Source: CAYXTW01 sp964452645 (GTDB taxonomy: Bacteria; Zixibacteria; MSB-5A5; GN15; PGXB01). Taken from it: a stretch of 64,000 nucleotides of DNA. Under the pieces are notes generated by a model. It saw nothing but the letters and a program-made list of their open reading frames with translations, did no database searches and had not been told where the DNA came from. Shown one piece after another: positions 60,832 through 64,000 of the stretch. The stretch covers positions 1-64,000 of the forward strand of contig CAYVMO010000002.1 in the NCBI GenBank assembly GCA_964452645.1, in the 5' to 3' direction. The number at the start of each line of letters is the position of its first letter. Position 1 is the first letter of the stretch. Made by a program: the position numbers and the translations under genes.

Positions 60832-61425
60832 ATGGAAATAACAGCACAAATGGTAAAAGAACTGCGTGTCAAAACCGGCGCGGGGATGATGGATTGTAAA
60901 AAAGCGTTGAGTGAAACCGACGGGAATTTTGAGAAAGCGATAAATTTCTTAAGAGAAAAGGGTATTGCCAAGGCGGCCAGCAAAGTCGGTCGTACGACCA
61001 GCGAGGGTATAATTTATTCATATATTCATCCCGGCGACAAGCTGGGCGTTTTGGTTGAAATAGACTGCGAGACTGATTTTGTCGCACGGACCGATGATTT
61101 CAGAAATTTTGCCAAAGATATCGCCATGCAAATTGCGGCCTCGGCACCGCTTACGGTCATACGCGAGGAAGTGGATCAAAATTTAATAGATAACGAAAGG
61201 AATATCTATCGTCAGCAGGCTCTTAATGAGGGCAAACCGGAAAAGATAATCGATAAGATTATCGACGGAAAAATTGAGAAATACTATTCTGAAGTCTGCC
61301 TGATGGAGCAGCCGTTTGTCAAAGATAATGACAAAATGATTGCCGACGTGGTCAAAGAAACAATCAGCAAACTGGGCGAGAACATAAGCATCAAGCGGTT
61401 TGTCAGATTTCGACTGGGTGAATGA
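60832..61425 (+). CDS. tsf: Elongation factor Ts (short form)
   Basis: A 197-residue EF-Ts. UBA-like N-terminus (VKELRVKTGAGMMDCKKALS) and the EF-Tu binding loop CETDFVARTDDFRNFAKDIA. E. coli EF-Ts is 283 residues; this is the shorter form with a single core, about the length of Thermus EF-Ts. It exchanges GDP for GTP on EF-Tu. pyrH starts in an ATGA overlap with its stop. Confidence 0.95.
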   Translation: MEITAQMVKELRVKTGAGMMDCKKALSETDGNFEKAINFLREKGIAKAASKVGRTTSEGIIYSYIHPGDKLGVLVEIDCETDFVARTDDFRNFAKDIAMQIAASAPLTVIREEVDQNLIDNERNIYRQQALNEGKPEKIIDKIIDGKIEKYYSEVCLMEQPFVKDNDKMIADVVKETISKLGENISIKRFVRFRLGE

Positions 61426-62150
61426 TTATGGATGCTGATCCGCCATCGGCTTATCGTCGAATACTTCTGAAGCTTTCCGGAGAGGCGCTCGCCGGATCGA
61501 ATGGATATGGAATTGATCCGGATTCGATAGCTTCTATCAGCGAACAAATCAAAGAGATAAAAAATCTGGGAGTGGAAATAGCCCTGGTTCCGGGCGGCGG
61601 AAATATTTTTCGAGGTTTCGCCGCTTCCAGGATCGGTATGACTCGAACTGACGCCGATTATATGGGTATGATCGCGACTCTTTTAAACGCCATGGCCATG
61701 AAAGATAGATTGCAGAACGTGGGACTTGAGGTCCATGTTATGTCGGCGATCACCGAGGATGCGTACACGGAAACCTATGTAATACGTAAGGCGAGGCATT
61801 ATCTGGAAAAAGGCCGGGTGATAATATTGGCCGGCGGTACGGGTAATCCGTTTTTCAGCACCGATACGGCGGCGGCGCTACGAGCCTCTGAGATTAACGC
61901 CGATGTTTTACTGAAGGCGACCAAAGTCGGCGGCGTTTATTCGGACGACCCGATAAGGAATAAAAATGCCGATTTCTATCCGGCGCTTACGTATATGGAT
62001 GTTGTTGAAAAAGATTTAAAGGTGATGGATATGACCGCCATCACGTTGTGCAAAGAAAATAAAATTCCCGTAATAGTATTTGATATGAATAAAACCGGTA
62101 ATCTTAAAAAGGCTGTTACGGGAGAAAAAGTGGGTACGATTATCTCGTAG
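61422..62150 (+). CDS. pyrH: Uridylate kinase
   Basis: A 242-residue UMP kinase making UDP. RRILLKLSGEALAGSNGYGI, VALVPGGGNIFRGFAASR-type glycine loop (read as ALVPGGGNIFRG), TRTDADYMGMIATLLNAMAM, IILAGGTGNPFFSTDTAAAL and LLKATKVGGVYSDDP. The start ATG overlaps the tsf stop by four bases; a second in-frame ATG is at 61428. Standard tsf-pyrH-frr order. Confidence 0.96.
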   Translation: MIMDADPPSAYRRILLKLSGEALAGSNGYGIDPDSIASISEQIKEIKNLGVEIALVPGGGNIFRGFAASRIGMTRTDADYMGMIATLLNAMAMKDRLQNVGLEVHVMSAITEDAYTETYVIRKARHYLEKGRVIILAGGTGNPFFSTDTAAALRASEINADVLLKATKVGGVYSDDPIRNKNADFYPALTYMDVVEKDLKVMDMTAITLCKENKIPVIVFDMNKTGNLKKAVTGEKVGTIIS

Positions 62151-62195
62151 TGTTCGGGTGGTAAAGGATTAATCACTGCCTAAAGGAGATATCCT

Positions 62196-62753
62196 ATGAC
62201 CGAGAAAATAATTTCCGAGACCGAGGCCAAGATGAAAAAAAGCCATCAGGCTGTGCAAAGAGAATTCGCTTCGCTTAGAACCGGCAAAGCGGCGACGTCG
62301 CTTTTAGATAACGTCCGGGTCGATTATCATGGGACAATCATGCCACTGAATCAGTTAGCTTCGATTTCGGCTCCCGAGGCGCGACTCCTGATTGTCCAGG
62401 CCTGGGATAAAAGCATTGTCGGTGAAATATCCAAGGCGATTCAAAAGGCCGACCTGGGACTGAATCCGCTGGTCGAAGGGAATATCATCCGTTTGCCAAT
62501 CCCGGCTCTGAGTGAAGAGCGGCGCAAGGAGATTGTCAAGCATGCCAAAAAAGTGGCGGAAGAAGGTAAAGTGGCCGTCAGAAATATCCGCCGCGAGGCC
62601 AATGATGCCTTAAAAAAGGCCGAAAAGGACAAACAAATTTCAGAAGACCAGCAGGAAAAGGCGCTGACTCAAATCCAGGAGTTGACGGATAAGTATTCGG
62701 AGATGATTGACGATCTGATGGAGGAAAAAGAAGCCGACATAATGGAAATCTGA
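62196..62753 (+). CDS. frr: Ribosome recycling factor
   Basis: A 185-residue protein of normal length: FASLRTGKAATSLLDNVRVD, YHGTIMPLNQLASISAPEAR, LVEGNIIRLPIPALSEERRK and VAVRNIRREANDALKKAEKD. It splits post-termination ribosomes with EF-G. Shine-Dalgarno AAGGAGAT eight bases before ATG. Last gene of the ribosomal run, followed by a terminator. Confidence 0.97.
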   Translation: MTEKIISETEAKMKKSHQAVQREFASLRTGKAATSLLDNVRVDYHGTIMPLNQLASISAPEARLLIVQAWDKSIVGEISKAIQKADLGLNPLVEGNIIRLPIPALSEERRKEIVKHAKKVAEEGKVAVRNIRREANDALKKAEKDKQISEDQQEKALTQIQELTDKYSEMIDDLMEEKEADIMEI

Positions 62754-62783
62754 TGAATACGGGGTATTGTTAATGACTTTTTG

Positions 62784-62813
62784 CCGGCGGGAAATTCCCC
62801 TGCCGGTTTTTTT
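62784..62813 (+). terminator. Rho-independent terminator of the rplM-frr operon
   Basis: CCGGC (62784-62788) pairs with GCCGG (62802-62806), with a GGG/CCC inner stem, then seven T to 62813. 31 bases after the frr stop. Confidence 0.88.
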
Positions 62814-62920
62814 AAATGTTTGAATTGGGAATAGACTCTCGGATGAAAATAATGCCTGAAAAATCTGATTAGAAAAATAAAAAATCCCATTTTAATAGAC
62901 TCTTTTCGGTGTCAAAACGA

Positions 62921-62948
62921 TTGACATTTAAAATATTATAAATATATT
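62921..62948 (+). promoter_or_regulatory. Promoter of the aldehyde dehydrogenase gene
   Basis: TTGACA (62921-62926), 16-base spacer, TATATT (62943-62948). The predicted leader is about 90 bases and contains AGGAG eight bases before the ATG. Confidence 0.82.
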
Positions 62949-63045
62949 ATTCGTCTTGATTTTGATGATGCTGTGAATAATTTCACAAATTGGCATTGAA
63001 AATGAAAACAAAATTCGTTGAATCATAAAAGCTTAGGAGTTTATC

Positions 63046-64000
63046 ATGGCTGGCGTGATAGAGTATAAAAATTTTATAAACGGTGAATGGGTGAAATCGC
63101 GGACCGGTGAAAAATTCGAAAATCGTAATCCGGCTAATACGGATGAAGTTATCGGCATTTTTCAGAAATCTTCGGAGGATGATATCAATGATGCCGTCGC
63201 GGCTGCGAAAGAAGCGTTCAAGAAATGGCGCCTGGTTCCGGCTCCAAAGCGAGCAGAAATAATCTTCCGCATTACCAATCGCCTGGTGAAAGAAAAAGAG
63301 CGCTGTGCTCAGGAAATGACCCGAGAAATGGGCAAAATCCTGAAAGAAACCCGCGGCGATGTTCAGGAAGCAATCGATATGGGTTACTACATGGCCGGTG
63401 AGGGAAGGCGTCAGTTCGGCGTGACGACCCCATCGGAGATGCATAATAAATTCCAGATGTGCGTCCGTCAGCCGAAAGGAATCGCCGGCATGATTACGCC
63501 GTGGAATTTCCCGATGGCGATTCCCTCGTGGAAAATGATGCCGGCGCTGGTCTGCGGCAATACTGTGGTTATTAAGCCGGCAACCGATACCCCTCTGTCG
63601 GTTTACAATTATGTCAGGATTATGGAAGAAGAGGGATTGCCCAAAGGTGTCGTGAATATGGTTACTGGTTCGGGCCGGGACGTCGGGACGCCGTTGATGA
63701 CGCATAAGGATGTTGCCGTAATCAGCTTTACCGGTTCGACTGAAATCGGTCGTAAGGTTTCCGAAGCGTGCGCCTCCGATTTCCGCGGTTGTCATCTGGA
63801 GATGGGCGGCAAGAACTGTATTTTGATTATGGATGACGCTAATATCGATCTGGCGGTCGAAGGTGCCTTGTGGGGTGCATTCGGAACGACCGGTCAGAGG
63901 TGTACAGCCTCATCGCGGTTGATAGTGCATAAAGATGTCATCAAGAAATTCACAAGAGGATTGGTGGAAAGAGCCGAGACGCTTAAAGTCGGTAACGGTC
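63046..64000 (+). CDS. NAD(P)-dependent aldehyde dehydrogenase, 3' end beyond the window
   Basis: Open from ATG 63046 to the window end (318 complete codons). Oxyanion Asn in GMITPWNFPMAIPSWKMMPA, VIKPATDTPLSVYNYVRI, SFTGSTEIGRKVSEACASDF, Glu in CHLEMGGKNCILIMDDANID, and catalytic Cys in GTTGQRCTASSRLIVHKDVI. AGEGRRQFGVTTPSEMHNKF is typical of a broad ALDH subgroup often annotated as succinate-semialdehyde or piperideine-6-carboxylate dehydrogenase; the substrate cannot be assigned from here. The missing C-terminal part would be about 170 residues. Confidence 0.92.
   Translation, partial: MAGVIEYKNFINGEWVKSRTGEKFENRNPANTDEVIGIFQKSSEDDINDAVAAAKEAFKKWRLVPAPKRAEIIFRITNRLVKEKERCAQEMTREMGKILKETRGDVQEAIDMGYYMAGEGRRQFGVTTPSEMHNKFQMCVRQPKGIAGMITPWNFPMAIPSWKMMPALVCGNTVVIKPATDTPLSVYNYVRIMEEEGLPKGVVNMVTGSGRDVGTPLMTHKDVAVISFTGSTEIGRKVSEACASDFRGCHLEMGGKNCILIMDDANIDLAVEGALWGAFGTTGQRCTASSRLIVHKDVIKKFTRGLVERAETLKVGNG

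Noticed and set aside
1..64000. CRISPR array, IS element or prophage
   Set aside because: No regularly spaced repeat, no transposase and no phage structural gene was found on either strand.

Overview
The window reads as a chromosome segment of a diderm bacterium. It has outer-membrane barrels, lipoproteins with lipoboxes, a type IV pilus motor, a secreted protease with a FlgD/T9SS-like C-terminal module and a protease with a type I dockerin whose Phe/Ile-Asp-Ile-Thr-Tyr and Gly-Pro-Pro-Pro repeats are typical of candidate phylum Zixibacteria and relatives in the FCB group. That placement is inference from protein style; no rRNA is present. Most genes are chromosomal housekeeping genes, and no phage, insertion sequence, CRISPR array or plasmid module was found.

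Layout. 1-1.1 kb: 3' part of a maeB-type malic enzyme with an in-frame amber codon near its end. 1.2-6.1 kb (minus): one tight gene chain deoB-deoC-small Cys protein-archaemetzincin-like protein-MrfA-like helicase. 6.2-8.1 kb (minus): ECF sigma, anti-sigma and lipoprotein, sharing a compact promoter region with a plus-strand DHA2-type MFS exporter. 9.7-16.6 kb: yicC-gmk-rpoZ-topA-xerC-hslV-hslU. 16.7-27.8 kb: mixed genes including a cohesin-like lipoprotein, a LiaF-like protein, argF, a hotdog thioesterase, a dockerin-bearing M28 peptidase, a degenerate ParB-fold protein and a ferredoxin/geranylgeranyl-reductase pair. 27.8-32 kb: rpsT, murJ and comEC. 32.1-43.8 kb: a polarity and motility region with a DUF4388 protein, four Roadblock-type proteins, an MglA-like GTPase with a long tail, PilB, PilT, PilC and a histidine kinase. 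43.9-53.3 kb: a double-parvulin lipoprotein, a lipid-kinase-like membrane protein, threonine aldolase, a metallo-beta-lactamase-fold hydrolase and envelope proteins including a porin. 53.8-58.9 kb (minus): an amino-acid ABC transporter, a subtilase and a two-gene partial sensor, followed by tRNA-Ala(GGC). 59-62.8 kb: rplM-rpsI-rpsB-tsf-pyrH-frr. The window ends inside an aldehyde dehydrogenase.

Themes. Several promoters follow one rule: rplM, rpsT, tRNA-Ala and the aldehyde dehydrogenase all carry exactly TTGACA-16-TATATT, and the pilus/polarity operon has a perfect TTGACA-17-TATAAT. Several proteins keep a fold but lose its catalytic residues: the archaemetzincin-like protein, the C-terminal beta-lactamase-like domain of ComEC, the SerK/ParB-like protein and a DHp domain without an ATPase. 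The most distinctive systems are the multi-Roadblock/MglA/PilBTC cluster and the possible cohesin/dockerin surface pairing. Coordinates, motifs and spacings were read by eye; family names come from recognised motifs, not from searches.
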